Assembly: GCF_013179735.1 (NCBI RefSeq)
Contig: NZ_JABMEG010000001.1
Span: 930,001 to 994,000, forward strand
Direction of reading: 5' to 3'
Origin: Permianibacter fluminis
Lineage (GTDB): Bacteria > Pseudomonadota > Gammaproteobacteria > Enterobacterales > Permianibacteraceae
Length of the DNA: 64,000 nucleotides
The position numbers and the translations under genes are program-made. Positions 17,129 to 27,262 of this stretch are shown piece by piece. The notes beneath the pieces were generated by a model that worked only from the letters and a program-made list of their open reading frames with translations, searched no databases and was not told the origin of the DNA. The first letter of the stretch is position 1; each line of letters starts with the position of its first letter.

Positions 17129-19021
17129 ATGACTGACCCCGTCGTACAGCAGGCGCGAGCCATCTACAACATCCGTCAATGGAGCGCCGGCTACTTTGAC
17201 ATCAACAGCCAGGGTCAGGTGGCGGCACTGCCGCGCCGCGGCGATATCAACAATGGCATCTCGATTCCGCAACTGGTCAACGAGGTTGAAGCCCGCGGCC
17301 TGAGCCTGCCGGTGCTGATCCGCTTCGCCCACATCCTGCACGACCGGGTCGACACGCTCTGCAACGCTTTCGGCAAAGCCATCTCCGATTACCAATATGG
17401 CGGCCATTACACCGCGGTCTATCCGATCAAGGTCAACCAGCAGCGCTCGGTCGTGGAAGAGCTGGTTCGTCACGGCGGTGGCGAGCGCTTTGGTCTCGAA
17501 GCCGGTTCCAAACCGGAGCTGATGGCCGTGCTCGGCATGCCGATGCCGAAAGGTTCGAAAGTGGTCTGCAACGGCTACAAGGATCGCGAATACGTTCGGC
17601 TGGCACTGATCGGCGAAAAACTTGGCCGCCATGTCTACATCGTGGTCGAGAAACTCAACGAACTGAACATGGTGCTGGAAGAAGCCGGCAAACTCGGTGT
17701 CAGCCCGCGCATCGGTGTGCGCGTGCGGCTGGCCTCGGTCGGCAAAGGCAAATGGGAAAGCAGCGGCGGCGAAAAATCGAAATTCGGTTTGTCGGCGACG
17801 CAAGTGCTGATGGCGGTTGAGCGCTTGCGCAATGCCGGCAAACTCGATTGCCTGCAGCTGATCCACTTTCACCTCGGCTCGCAAATGCCGAACATCCGCG
17901 AAATTCAGCGCGGCGTCAAAGAATGCGCCCGCTATTTCGGCGAGCTGCATGCGCTCGGCGCAAATATCAAGGTTGTGGACGTCGGTGGCGGTTTGGGCGT
18001 CGATTACGAAGGCACGCAAACGCGTTCGTATTCGTCGATGAATTACACCGTGCAGGAATACGCCAACAACGTTGTCCATGCGCTGGCCGAAGTCTGCAAT
18101 GAAAAAGAATTGCCGCACCCGGACATCATCACCGAATCGGGCCGGGCGTTGACCGCCCATCACGCCGTGCTGGTGATGAACGTGGTCGACGTCGAACATG
18201 CGCCGGGCGTCAGTGAGCCGGAACCGGTCACCGAAGAACAGCCGAAAGTGCTGCAGGAGTTGTGGACCACCTACAACGATCTGAACGCGCGCTCGGTGCT
18301 CGAGGCCTATCACGATGCCGTGTACTTCCTTGGCGAAGCGCAGGCGCTGTACGTGCACGGTGTGATCTCGCTGCCGGAATGGGCGCGCGCCGAGCAAATC
18401 TATTTCGCCATCTGCCAGGAAGTGCGCAAACTGCTGGATCAAACCTCGCGTGCGCATGTCGATGTGCTGAATGACCTCAACGAGAAACTGGCCGACAAGT
18501 TTTTCTGCAACTTCTCGCTGTTCCAGTCGATGCCGGATGCCTGGGGTATCGAGCAGGTGTTCCCGGTGATGCCGCTGCAACGGCTGAACGAAGCACGCGA
18601 CACCCGAGCCGTGCTGCAGGACATGACCTGCGACTCCGACGGCCGCATCGAGCATTACGTCGATGGCACGGATGTCGAAGCGACGTTGCCGCTGCCGGCC
18701 TATAAAGAAGGCGAGCGCTATCTGATCGGCGTGTTCATGGTCGGCGCTTATCAGGAAATTCTCGGTGACATGCACAACCTGTTCGGCGACACCGATTCGG
18801 TGATGGTCGAAACCCAGGCTGACGGCAGCTACAAACTCAGTCAGTGCGAAGAAGGTGACACCATCGCCGACGTGTTGCGCTATGTGCACTTCGAGCCGGA
18901 AACTTTGCTGCGCTCCTATCAGGAGCAGATCACCAGTAGCAATATGTCGGCCGAGCACAAGAAGCAATGTCTGGATGTGTTACGAGCTGGCCTGAGTGGC
19001 TACACCTATCTGGAAGACTGA
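17129..19021 (+). CDS. speA: Biosynthetic arginine decarboxylase
   Basis: This is a 630-residue PLP enzyme (fold type III) making agmatine from arginine, the first step of the agmatine route to putrescine. The PLP lysine is K101 in YPIKVNQQ; HFHLGSQ, VDVGGGLGVDYEG and TESGRALTAHHAV bind cofactor and substrate, and the C-terminal barrel carries CDSDGRI. The ATG at 17129 is used with AGGA/AAAGG just upstream; the frame opens earlier at 17015. It is transcribed alone and followed by a strong terminator. I see no agmatine-utilisation genes nearby. Confidence 0.97.
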   Translation: MTDPVVQQARAIYNIRQWSAGYFDINSQGQVAALPRRGDINNGISIPQLVNEVEARGLSLPVLIRFAHILHDRVDTLCNAFGKAISDYQYGGHYTAVYPIKVNQQRSVVEELVRHGGGERFGLEAGSKPELMAVLGMPMPKGSKVVCNGYKDREYVRLALIGEKLGRHVYIVVEKLNELNMVLEEAGKLGVSPRIGVRVRLASVGKGKWESSGGEKSKFGLSATQVLMAVERLRNAGKLDCLQLIHFHLGSQMPNIREIQRGVKECARYFGELHALGANIKVVDVGGGLGVDYEGTQTRSYSSMNYTVQEYANNVVHALAEVCNEKELPHPDIITESGRALTAHHAVLVMNVVDVEHAPGVSEPEPVTEEQPKVLQELWTTYNDLNARSVLEAYHDAVYFLGEAQALYVHGVISLPEWARAEQIYFAICQEVRKLLDQTSRAHVDVLNDLNEKLADKFFCNFSLFQSMPDAWGIEQVFPVMPLQRLNEARDTRAVLQDMTCDSDGRIEHYVDGTDVEATLPLPAYKEGERYLIGVFMVGAYQEILGDMHNLFGDTDSVMVETQADGSYKLSQCEEGDTIADVLRYVHFEPETLLRSYQEQITSSNMSAEHKKQCLDVLRAGLSGYTYLED

Positions 19022-19026
19022 CAGAC

Positions 19027-19053
19027 AAAACGGGCGCTACGGCGCCCGTTTTT
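19027..19053 (+). terminator. Rho-independent terminator of speA
   Basis: CGGGCGC (19031-19037), loop TACG and GCGCCCG (19042-19048) with flanking A's and a TTTTTG tail, directly after the stop codon. Confidence 0.9.
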
Positions 19054-19157
19054 GTTTGGGGTATTTACTCCTCCCTTTTTCAAGGAGGGGGATCTAAAGA
19101 TTGGTGATATGGTTCAACCGTATATAAGTCGACACGCCAACACGGAGATAAGCACTC

Positions 19158-19454
19158 ATGAAAGTGAACATCACCCTCGACGGCACACCGGATGAAGTCC
19201 GGGCTTTTTTTGGCTGGCCACCGCTGGCAACGCTGCAGGAAGAGTGGCTGAACAAAATGCGCGAACAAATGGCAGCGGGGGCGGATCCGTCGGCCTTGTT
19301 CAAAAGCATGATGCCGGGTGGTTTTCCTGGTGCGATGCCCGGTATGACTCCCGGCATGAGCCCGACCGCGATGTCGCCCGACCAACTGCAGAATCTGTTC
19401 GCGATGCAGCAGGCGTTTTGGCAGCAAATGAACACGGGCAAAACCGAAAAATAA
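19158..19454 (+). CDS. DUF6489-like small protein
   Basis: It encodes 98 residues. The N-terminal strand MKVNITLDGTPDEVRAFFGW, an amphipathic helix, and a Met/Pro/Gly-rich middle (GGFPGAMPGMTPGMSPTAM) lead to a Gln-rich end. The N-terminal pattern resembles small proteins annotated DUF6489; the assignment is by eye. GGAG precedes the ATG by about 12 nt. No function is known. The Met/Pro repeats may be a flexible linker. Confidence 0.7.
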   Translation: MKVNITLDGTPDEVRAFFGWPPLATLQEEWLNKMREQMAAGADPSALFKSMMPGGFPGAMPGMTPGMSPTAMSPDQLQNLFAMQQAFWQQMNTGKTEK

Positions 19455-19490
19455 TCAAGATTGATGACGCAGCACGTTGTCACGGATTCC

Positions 19491-19527
19491 TCCTCTCCTC
19501 TAACCCCTCCCCCGCGAGTAGGGAGGG
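19491..19527 (-). repeat. REP-like palindromic element, copy 1
   Basis: A pyrimidine-rich tail CTCTAACCC is followed by a CCCTCCC (19505-19511) / GGGAGGG (19521-19527) stem. It has the same orientation as the copy at 62189 and inverse orientation to 19583 and 61739. Confidence 0.7.
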
Positions 19528-19582
19528 AAACCGGACCGTGCGAGCTCACGGTGCAGCATTACGGTGAGAAGCGCTTTACTAG

Positions 19583-19621
19583 CCCCTCTCCCCTTGCGGG
19601 AGAGGGGTTGGGGAGAGGGGG
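19583..19621 (+). repeat. REP-like palindromic element, copy 2
   Basis: CCCCTCTCCC (19583-19592), loop CTTGC and GGGAGAGGGG (19598-19607) form a 10-bp stem followed by the tail TTGGGGAGAGGGGG. It forms a tails-out inverted pair with the copy at 19491. It sits 37 nt before the methyltransferase start. Confidence 0.8.
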
Positions 19622-19657
19622 CGCCGCCCGCGCAATCGTTCACTAATCGAGTCAGCC

Positions 19658-20404
19658 ATGACCACACCACCCGATCACTTCTCCGCCGTCGCAAAGGACT
19701 ATGCCAACTTCCGGCCCGACTACCCGCCGGCGCTGTTTGATTGGCTGAAAACGCATTGCCCGAACGGCCACAGCGTTTGGGATGTTGGTTGTGGCAGTGG
19801 CCAAGCCAGCGTTGCGCTGGCCGAGCGGTTCGACACCGTGCATGCCACCGACATCAGCGCCGAACAAATCGCCAACGCGCCGCAGCGCGCCAACATTCAG
19901 TACCGTGTCGCACCAGCCGAGCAAAGCGGTTTACCCGATGCCAGCATTGATGTGGTGACGGTTGCGCAAGCGCTGCACTGGTTTGATCTGCCGCGCTTTC
20001 ACAGCGAAGTGAAACGGGTGCTGAAACCCGGCGGCCTGCTGGCGGAATGGACCTACTCACCGATTCATCTGATCGATGCCACGCTCAATGCGATCCTGCA
20101 GCGATTTTATCGCGAGGTTGCGACACCATGGTGGCCACCGGGCAGAGAGCATGTCGAGAATGGGTACGCGTTATTGCCGTTTCCTTTCGAGCGCCTGCCC
20201 GATCCGGGTTTCTCAATTCAACGTGAAATGACGCTGCCGCAGCTGATGGGCTATGTCCGGTCGTGGTCGGCAATTTCGCGCTACATCAGCGCCAACAAGG
20301 CTGACCCGACCACCGCATTGGCGGCAGAGCTTGCGCAGGCAATACCGTCAGAGGAAAAAATTGCAGTTAGTTGGATGGTGAAATTGCGGGCGGGATATCG
20401 CTAA
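19658..20404 (+). CDS. Class I SAM-dependent methyltransferase
   Basis: It encodes 248 residues with a methyltransferase type 11 fold. Motif I is VWDVGCGSGQAS, the acidic SAM-ribose residue is in VHATDIS, motif III/IV is IDVVTVAQALHWF, and VLKPGGLLAEW is typical. The N-terminal FSAVAKDYANFRPDYPPALF pattern fits small-molecule methyltransferases. The substrate cannot be deduced. It stands alone downstream of two REP-like elements. Confidence 0.88.
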   Translation: MTTPPDHFSAVAKDYANFRPDYPPALFDWLKTHCPNGHSVWDVGCGSGQASVALAERFDTVHATDISAEQIANAPQRANIQYRVAPAEQSGLPDASIDVVTVAQALHWFDLPRFHSEVKRVLKPGGLLAEWTYSPIHLIDATLNAILQRFYREVATPWWPPGREHVENGYALLPFPFERLPDPGFSIQREMTLPQLMGYVRSWSAISRYISANKADPTTALAAELAQAIPSEEKIAVSWMVKLRAGYR

Positions 20405-20420
20405 GCATTAAGGGAAAATT

Positions 20421-20527
20421 GTAGGGCGGAACACCCGCAGGGTTTTCAGCCGAATGTGGCGCAGAATGTCGAATGGGTGGCGGTACAGGGAAGCATGCGG
20501 CGGAAACGCTTCGCGGTTCCGCCGTAC
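20421..20527. repeat. Dispersed GTAGG...CCTAC-type element
   Basis: It is about 107 bp long with near-perfect 12-bp terminal inverted repeats: GTAGGGCGGAAC at 20421 and GTTCCGCCGTAC ending at 20527 (11 of 12 match). An inner stem GGCGGAA...TTCCGCC is also present. Related elements lie at 21489, 22978, 25441 and possibly 39463. Confidence 0.65.
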
Positions 20528-20540
20528 GAGTTCTGGGCAG

Positions 20541-21341
20541 TCATTCCTGAAAGTAATACGAATACTTTCCGATAGTAGCCACATGTTGGTCGAACAAACC
20601 TTCATCAAAGTAGTATGCGACGGCGGCGCGACATGCAAGCGCGTTGCTATACCCGGATATGGCATTTTCGTCCCGGCGTTTCATCAGGTCGGCCGACTCG
20701 ACATAGAATTCACGGACGTGTTTTGGTGTCTTGCTATGGCTGAAGTAGGCGATGGCGCGTTTCGCCCATAACGTAAGTTTCTCTCTTCTTTCCTTTAGTG
20801 ACGGCGCTATTGCCGGAAATTTATCCGAACAATTACTGGCCAAGTTTGCATAACCTACCATGTAGGTGTTCGTTTCCAGCATTAATTCGACATCGTCATC
20901 ATCAAAATCTGATGCAAATTTCAAGTCTTCGATGATCTGTGGAAAGCTCGCTAGGGTCTGTTCGCCCAGATTTTCCGTCCTGATCACATTGAACGTTTTC
21001 TCACAGTCAGCGGCGGTGTGCCGTTCAGTCCGAGCGGCTTCCTTGCCGCCATCAATGGCCCGTTGCAACTGGTCCGTGGCCATCTCACGGATATAATCAG
21101 GAGCGCTCGGGTGCGCAGAAAATTGAGTCAAGCCATCCAGCCACGGCTTCAGCAATTCCGCAATGTCTTTGGCGCCATCCGCGATGCCTTCAACCTCAGA
21201 TAGACAGTAATCGGCATTGCCTTTTAGCGTTCCTACGTATCCGGAGGCGAATGCCGCAGTTGTAATATCGTTGTCGTCATACCCAGTGGCGCCGCTGCCT
21301 GTCGAGATGAGGGGCAAAAAAACGGCAAAGAGACTTTTCAT
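20541..21341 (-). CDS. Hypothetical exported protein
   Basis: It encodes 266 residues from the ATG at 21341 (the frame runs on to a TTG at 21383). The N-terminus MKSLFAVFLPLISTGSG is signal-like. The remainder is largely helical and acidic, with four cysteines (YCLSEV, DCEKTF, NCSDKF, ACRAAV) that could form two disulfides in the periplasm. I recognise no family. Codon use is visibly more AT-rich than the neighbours, and dispersed repeats flank it on both sides (20421, 21489), which together suggest acquired DNA. Confidence 0.65.
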   Translation of the reverse strand: MKSLFAVFLPLISTGSGATGYDDNDITTAAFASGYVGTLKGNADYCLSEVEGIADGAKDIAELLKPWLDGLTQFSAHPSAPDYIREMATDQLQRAIDGGKEAARTERHTAADCEKTFNVIRTENLGEQTLASFPQIIEDLKFASDFDDDDVELMLETNTYMVGYANLASNCSDKFPAIAPSLKERREKLTLWAKRAIAYFSHSKTPKHVREFYVESADLMKRRDENAISGYSNALACRAAVAYYFDEGLFDQHVATIGKYSYYFQE

Positions 21342-21488
21342 TTTGATGGTTTTTGTCACAAGCGATGCTCTATTAACTCTCAAATGTACTAGTTTCGACT
21401 TGATCTGACACCTGACTTGAAATAGGTGCCGTTGGATGGGTAAAGGTGCAGCGCACCGAAATCCATTGTCTCCGAACCAAGCAGTTTT

Positions 21489-21519
21489 GTTGGGTTTCGC
21501 TACACTCTACCCAGCCTAC
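21489..21519 (-). repeat. Partial copy of the GTAGG-type element
   Basis: Read on the minus strand it is about 30 bp closely matching the left end of the element at 25441 (GTAGGCTGGGTAGAG..., then GCGAAACCCAAC). No opposite end is seen. Confidence 0.6.
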
Positions 21520-21532
21520 CAATGCAAAGCCG

Positions 21533-22846
21533 TCAAACCGCCGCAAACGCTTCCCGCGTCAAATTGCGCGGCGTGCCGTCGGTGATCAGCACGTTGTCCT
21601 CAATGCGGACTCCGCCAAACGGCTTGAACGCTTCCACTTTCGCCCAGTTCACGTGGGCGGCCTGCGGTTTGGCTTTCAGTTCATTCAGCAGCATGTCGAT
21701 GAAGTAGATGCCGGGTTCGACGGTGAACACCATGTCTTTTTCGATCTTGCGGGTCAGGCGCAGGTAGGGGTGCGCGGCTGGCGGCGGGTTCGGTGTGCCT
21801 TGCGGGTCGGCGACGCGGCCGGCGATGTCGTGCACCTGGATGCCGAGCAGGTGGCCGATGCCGTGCGGGAAGAAGGTCGAGGTGATGCCTTGTTCGACCG
21901 CGCTGTCGCCATCAATCGTGATCACGCCGAATTGCTTCAGCAAGCCACCGATGGCGCGGTTGAAGGCGATGTGCAGATCGACATAGCTTTGGCCCGGGCG
22001 GACCGCATCGATCAGTTTCAGCTGGTGCACATCGAGTGCAGCGATGAGTTCAGCGAATTCATTTTTGTCGCGGGCGTAGGTGCGGGTGATGTCGGAAGCG
22101 TAGCCGTTGACATTGGCGCCGGCATCGATCAGAAACGAGCGCGACTGCGCCGGTTTCTTGCTTTGCAGTTCGGTGTAGTGCAGTACGGCGCCGTGTTCGT
22201 TCAGCGCGACGATATTGCCGTACGGCAACTCGGATTCTTTCAGACCACTGGCACGCAAATAGGCGTAGTGAATGCCAAGCTCGCTTTCGCCGGCGAGAAA
22301 GGCATCACGCGCCGCGTTGTGGGCGCGGGCGCCGATGCGGTTGGCGGCGGCGATGTTTTCCACTTCCCACGCGGTTTTCAGGCCGCGCTGCCAGTGCAGC
22401 GGCGCCAGCAGGGTTTGCGGATTGAAGGCGGCGAAACCCCAGTCGTCGAAATGCGCGCTGTCTTCACCAATGAACGCGGCCTTACCGGTCAGCTTCAACA
22501 CCGATTTCGCTTCGGCCGGCGTGCGGATGACGGTGATGTCGAAATGGGCAACCCAGTCACCGCTCGGATCTTCCGGCACCACATGCCAGTAATCGAACGG
22601 CTGCAAAAAGATGAGCTGCGGCTTCTTGCCGATGCTGATCGAAACGAAGCAGCCCGGGTGGCGATCGAGCGGCAGCAGCTGCAGGAAGTTCGGGTTTGGC
22701 TTGAACGCGTAGTGGTAGTCGTCCTGGAAGGCGACTTTGGGAATGCCGGAATGGACGACGGCCTGATCAAAGCCTGAGGCGGCCAGCGCGGCCTCGTAGC
22801 GGGCCAGCACGGTGCGAAGGTGATCGGCGTACAGCGAAGGGCTCAT
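21533..22846 (-). CDS. pepQ: Xaa-Pro dipeptidase PepQ
   Basis: It encodes 437 residues. PepQ is a cytosolic M24 metallopeptidase splitting X-Pro dipeptides with two Mn ions. The five metal ligands are visible: the two Asp in DAGANVNGYASDITRTY, His in FFPHGIGHLLG, Glu in FTVEPGIYF and Glu in GGVRIEDNVLIT. The start is the ATG at 22846; the preceding TTG at 22849 is less likely. It is divergent from fadB, the same arrangement as in E. coli. Confidence 0.96.
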   Translation of the reverse strand: MSPSLYADHLRTVLARYEAALAASGFDQAVVHSGIPKVAFQDDYHYAFKPNPNFLQLLPLDRHPGCFVSISIGKKPQLIFLQPFDYWHVVPEDPSGDWVAHFDITVIRTPAEAKSVLKLTGKAAFIGEDSAHFDDWGFAAFNPQTLLAPLHWQRGLKTAWEVENIAAANRIGARAHNAARDAFLAGESELGIHYAYLRASGLKESELPYGNIVALNEHGAVLHYTELQSKKPAQSRSFLIDAGANVNGYASDITRTYARDKNEFAELIAALDVHQLKLIDAVRPGQSYVDLHIAFNRAIGGLLKQFGVITIDGDSAVEQGITSTFFPHGIGHLLGIQVHDIAGRVADPQGTPNPPPAAHPYLRLTRKIEKDMVFTVEPGIYFIDMLLNELKAKPQAAHVNWAKVEAFKPFGGVRIEDNVLITDGTPRNLTREAFAAV

Positions 22847-22977
22847 CAAACGCTCTCATAACAAAGGCGGCCGGCAGGGCCGGCGACGCGGAAATCGGGG
22901 TGGGTTGCGACTGTACCCGATATGGCCATCCGATCGCAGCCGGACCATTACCGTCCGCGATGGCCGTGGACAGGCCC

Positions 22978-23072
22978 GTAGGGTGGGTCAAGCGCAGCGG
23001 CCCCACCGGCTGCTCCACGGAAAATGGCTTCGGGGAAAGGTGGCGGATCCGCTAACACTTGATCCGCCCTAC
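22978..23072. repeat. GTAGG-type dispersed element between pepQ and fadB
   Basis: It begins GTAGGGTGGGTCAAGCGCAGCG (22978) and ends CCCTAC (23072), with internal stems GGTGGG...CCCCACC and GGCGGATC (23043-23050) / GATCCGCC (23061-23068). With the promoter region described next, it fills most of the 420-nt divergent gap. Confidence 0.6.
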
Positions 23073-23182
23073 CGCCGAGCCGGGCGCGCCAAAGCTCGCC
23101 AGCGCGGCAAAAGCGGCAGGCCTATAATCCAGCTTCCCTCCGCAGGGACCCCTGTCGTGATGCCTTAGGTTGACCGTTCGAC

Positions 23183-23212
23183 TTGCATGCTGGTCGGGCC
23201 AGAGCCTACTAT
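23183..23212 (+). promoter_or_regulatory. Candidate fadB promoter with FadR-like operator
   Basis: TTGCAT (23183-23188), an 18-bp spacer and TACTAT (23207-23212) form a possible promoter 54 nt before the fadB ATG. Inside the spacer, CTGGTCGGGCCAG (23190-23202) is a palindrome matching the E. coli FadR core TGGTCnGACCA at all but one position. A separate TATAAT lies at 23123-23128 without a good -35. Confidence 0.55.
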
Positions 23213-23266
23213 CGGGACCCCGCGTATTTTCCAGTCAGCCTTTCTGCCCCGGCACGGAGACCACTC

Positions 23267-25414
23267 ATGCTGTTCCAAGGCAAATCCCTGACCTGCAATC
23301 TGTTGGACGGCGGCATCGCCGAACTCCAGTTCAATTTGCAGGACGAATCGGTCAACAAGTTCAATCGCCAAACCTTGACCGAATTGCAACAAGCCACTGC
23401 TGCGATCAAAGCAAGCAGCGCGGTCAAAGCCGTGGTCGTGACCAGCGGCAAGGATGTCTTCATTGTCGGTGCCGATATCACCGAATTCCTGAGTCTGTTT
23501 GCGCAAGGCCGCGAGCAGCTGCTCAAGTGGACCAAAGAAGCCAACGCGCTCTTCACCGCATTCGAAGATCTGCCGGTGCCGACCGTGTGCGCCATCAACG
23601 GCATCTGCCTCGGCGGCGGCATGGAAATGGCGCTGGTCTGCGATTACCGCGTGATGTCGACCAAAGCGCAAGTCGGTCTGCCGGAAGTGAAACTTGGTTT
23701 GATTCCGGGCTTCGGCGGCACGACGCGTTTGCCGCGCGTGATCGGCTCCGACAACGCGCTGGAATGGATCGCTGCCGGTTCGCAAAACAAAGCGGATGCT
23801 GCCTTGAAAGTCGGCGCTGTCGATGCCGTGGCTGATCCGGAAAAATTGCGCGATGTCGCGATTGCGATGGCGAAAGAAGCTGCTGCCGGCAAACTGAAAT
23901 GGCAAGCCAAGCGCGCCCAGAAAACCGGCCCGTTGAAACTGAACAAGATGGAAAGCCTGATGGCGTTCTCGACCGCCAAGGCCTTCATTGGCGGCAAAGC
24001 CGGCCCGAACTACCCTGCGCCGATGGAAGCGGTCAACGTCGTGGAAAAAGCCGCGCGGATGTCGCGTGATGAAGCGCTGCTGGTCGAACACGAAGGCTTC
24101 GCCAACGTCGCGCTGAGCACACAAGCTGAAGCGCTGATCAGCATCTTCCTGAACGATCAAGTGGTCAAGAAAGTTGCCAAGAAAGCCGCGAAGGCCGCCA
24201 AGCCGGTCAAGCAGGCAGCGGTACTCGGCGCCGGCATCATGGGCGGCGGCATTGCCTTCCAGTCGGCCAGCACCGGTACGCCGATTGTCATGAAAGACAT
24301 TCGCACCGAAGCGCTGGATCTCGGCATGCGCGAAGCCAGCAAAATTTTGCTGAAAGGCATCGAGATCGGCAAAGGCACGCCGGAGCAGATGGCGAAAACC
24401 ATTGCCAGCATCACACCGACGCTCGATTACGCCGCAGTCAAGCACGCCGACATCGTGGTTGAAGCGGTGGTCGAAAACCCGAAAGTCAAAGACGCAGTGC
24501 TGGTCGAAACCGAAGCGCTGCTGCGTGACGATGCGATTCTGTGCTCGAACACCTCGACCATTTCCATCGATCTGCTGGCCAAGAACCTGAAGCGTCCGGA
24601 CAAGTTCTGCGGCATGCACTTCTTCAACCCGGTGCACAAAATGCCGCTGGTCGAAGTCATCCGTGGCAGCAAGACCAGCGATGAAACCATCGCTACCGTG
24701 GTGGCCTGGGCCAGCGCGATGGGCAAATCGCCGATCGTCGTCAACAACTGCCCGGGCTTCTTGGTCAACCGCGTGTTATTCCCGTACTTCCACGGCTTCA
24801 GTCTGCTGCTGAAAGATGGCGCCGATTTCACCGCCGTCGACAAGCTGATGGAAAAATTCGGCTGGCCGATGGGCCCGGCTTATCTGCTCGACGTGGTCGG
24901 CATCGACACCGCCGTGCATGCCGCGCATGTGATGGCTGAAGGCTTCCCGGATCGCATGAAGAAGGAGTTCAAAGACTCCATCGAAGTGCTGTTCGAAGCC
25001 AAGCGCCTCGGCCAGAAAAACGGCAAGGGCTTCTACGCCTACAGCGAAGACAAGAAAGGCAAGCCGAAGAAAGATGTCGACCCGGCCACCTATGAACTCA
25101 TCAAGGGTGTGGTTGCCGACAAGCGCGAATTCGACAAACAGGAAATCATCGACCGGATGATGATTCCGATGATTATCGAAACCGTGCGCTGCCTCGAAGA
25201 GAAAATCGTTGGCACGGCTGCCGAAGCCGATATGGGCCTCGTTTACGGGATCGGCTTCCCGCCGTTCCGTGGTGGCGCGCTGAAGTACCTCGACAGCGTT
25301 GGTCTGGCCAATTTCGTTGCCCGCTGCGATCAGTTCAAGGCGCTCGGCAAGCTCTACGAGCCGACCGCACAGATGCGCGAGATGGCGGCGAAAGGCGCGA
25401 AATACTATTTGTAA
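23267..25414 (+). CDS. fadB: Fatty acid oxidation complex alpha subunit FadB
   Basis: It encodes 715 residues. FadB carries enoyl-CoA hydratase (N-terminal, with isomerase activity) and 3-hydroxyacyl-CoA dehydrogenase (C-terminal), and pairs with FadA thiolase in a heterotetramer. The catalytic glutamates of the crotonase domain are E120 ([10 protein letters not shown]) and E140 (VGLPEVKLG). The NAD motif is [13 protein letters not shown] and the dehydrogenase His is in [18 protein letters not shown] lies about 9 nt before the ATG at 23267. fadA follows 124 nt later, with a dispersed repeat inserted in the gap, which may affect coupling. Confidence 0.97.
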   Translation: MLFQGKSLTCNLLDGGIAELQFNLQDESVNKFNRQTLTELQQATAAIKASSAVKAVVVTSGKDVFIVGADITEFLSLFAQGREQLLKWTKEANALFTAFEDLPVPTVCAINGICLGGGMEMALVCDYRVMSTKAQVGLPEVKLGLIPGFGGTTRLPRVIGSDNALEWIAAGSQNKADAALKVGAVDAVADPEKLRDVAIAMAKEAAAGKLKWQAKRAQKTGPLKLNKMESLMAFSTAKAFIGGKAGPNYPAPMEAVNVVEKAARMSRDEALLVEHEGFANVALSTQAEALISIFLNDQVVKKVAKKAAKAAKPVKQAAVLGAGIMGGGIAFQSASTGTPIVMKDIRTEALDLGMREASKILLKGIEIGKGTPEQMAKTIASITPTLDYAAVKHADIVVEAVVENPKVKDAVLVETEALLRDDAILCSNTSTISIDLLAKNLKRPDKFCGMHFFNPVHKMPLVEVIRGSKTSDETIATVVAWASAMGKSPIVVNNCPGFLVNRVLFPYFHGFSLLLKDGADFTAVDKLMEKFGWPMGPAYLLDVVGIDTAVHAAHVMAEGFPDRMKKEFKDSIEVLFEAKRLGQKNGKGFYAYSEDKKGKPKKDVDPATYELIKGVVADKREFDKQEIIDRMMIPMIIETVRCLEEKIVGTAAEADMGLVYGIGFPPFRGGALKYLDSVGLANFVARCDQFKALGKLYEPTAQMREMAAKGAKYYL

Positions 25415-25440
25415 AACGGCCACGGCGAAACAAACGAATC

Positions 25441-26702
<1,262 letters not shown>

Positions 26703-26723
26703 CGGCACGCTGCCTCATCAGTG

Positions 26724-26760
26724 AAACAAAAACGGCCAACTCAGTTGGCCGTTTTTGTTT
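26724..26760. terminator. Bidirectional terminator between fadA and the YdcH-like gene
   Basis: Perfect 17-bp inverted repeat 26724-26740 / 26744-26760 with a 3-nt loop and A-rich/T-rich outer ends. Confidence 0.92.
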
Positions 26761-26779
26761 GCGGGCAATTTGTCGGCAA

Positions 26780-27064
26780 TCAGTCAGCGCAGCTGCTGCC
26801 GCCACAACCGCCGCAGCAACCCTGCCGGGCCGCGCTGGCTTGCTGGTACAAGGTGTCTTTGAGCTGCACGCGGCGCAGCTTCAGTGCTTCCAGCGCGCTG
26901 TCGCCGAGATGCTCGACGCCTTCTTCGGCGCGGATGATTTGGTGATCCAGAGCGTGATATTCGTCAAAGAGCTTGGCGAAGTGATGGTCCGACAATTTGA
27001 GCTGATGAAACTGGCCCTTCAGCTGCGGAAATTCGCTGACCAATGCGTGCTTTTCGATAATCAT
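26780..27064 (-). CDS. YdcH family (DUF465) protein with Cys-rich tail
   Basis: It encodes 94 residues. The helical hairpin core (FAKLFDEYHALDHQIIRAE, then LKLRRVQLKDTLYQ) matches the YdcH/DUF465 family. It is longer than the usual 70 or so residues because of a C-terminal tail GCCGGCGGSSCAD with four cysteines and no precedent that I recall in the core family; it might bind a metal. GGAG precedes the ATG at 27064. It is convergent with fadA and shares its terminator. Confidence 0.82.
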   Translation of the reverse strand: MIIEKHALVSEFPQLKGQFHQLKLSDHHFAKLFDEYHALDHQIIRAEEGVEHLGDSALEALKLRRVQLKDTLYQQASAARQGCCGGCGGSSCAD

Positions 27065-27262
27065 GACCGTGTCTCCAGACCCTATTTCCTGATCAATACT
27101 TCAGGCCATAACGACTGACCCTTTGCCCAACCTAAGCCTACAGCCTATGCCGATGGCCGGTCCGCATCTTGATGCCGGTCAAACCGGCTCGCGCGGATCG
27201 GCAGGGCAGGCGTGTTGCCGCGGTCGTCCGGCGCGGTAAACTGCAGGCCCGAAGGAGGGCGC

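Noticed and set aside
17081-18967. Long open frame antisense to speA (about 628 codons)
   Set aside because: It mirrors the codons of speA in GC-rich DNA, shows no recognisable domains and is rich in His/Gln/Arg, as such shadows are.
21446-22777. Long frame antisense to pepQ
   Set aside because: PepQ has all five metal ligands on the other strand; the antisense product has no family features.
23165-24637. Long frame antisense to fadB (about 490 codons)
   Set aside because: Shadow of fadB; low-complexity Phe/Arg/His composition.
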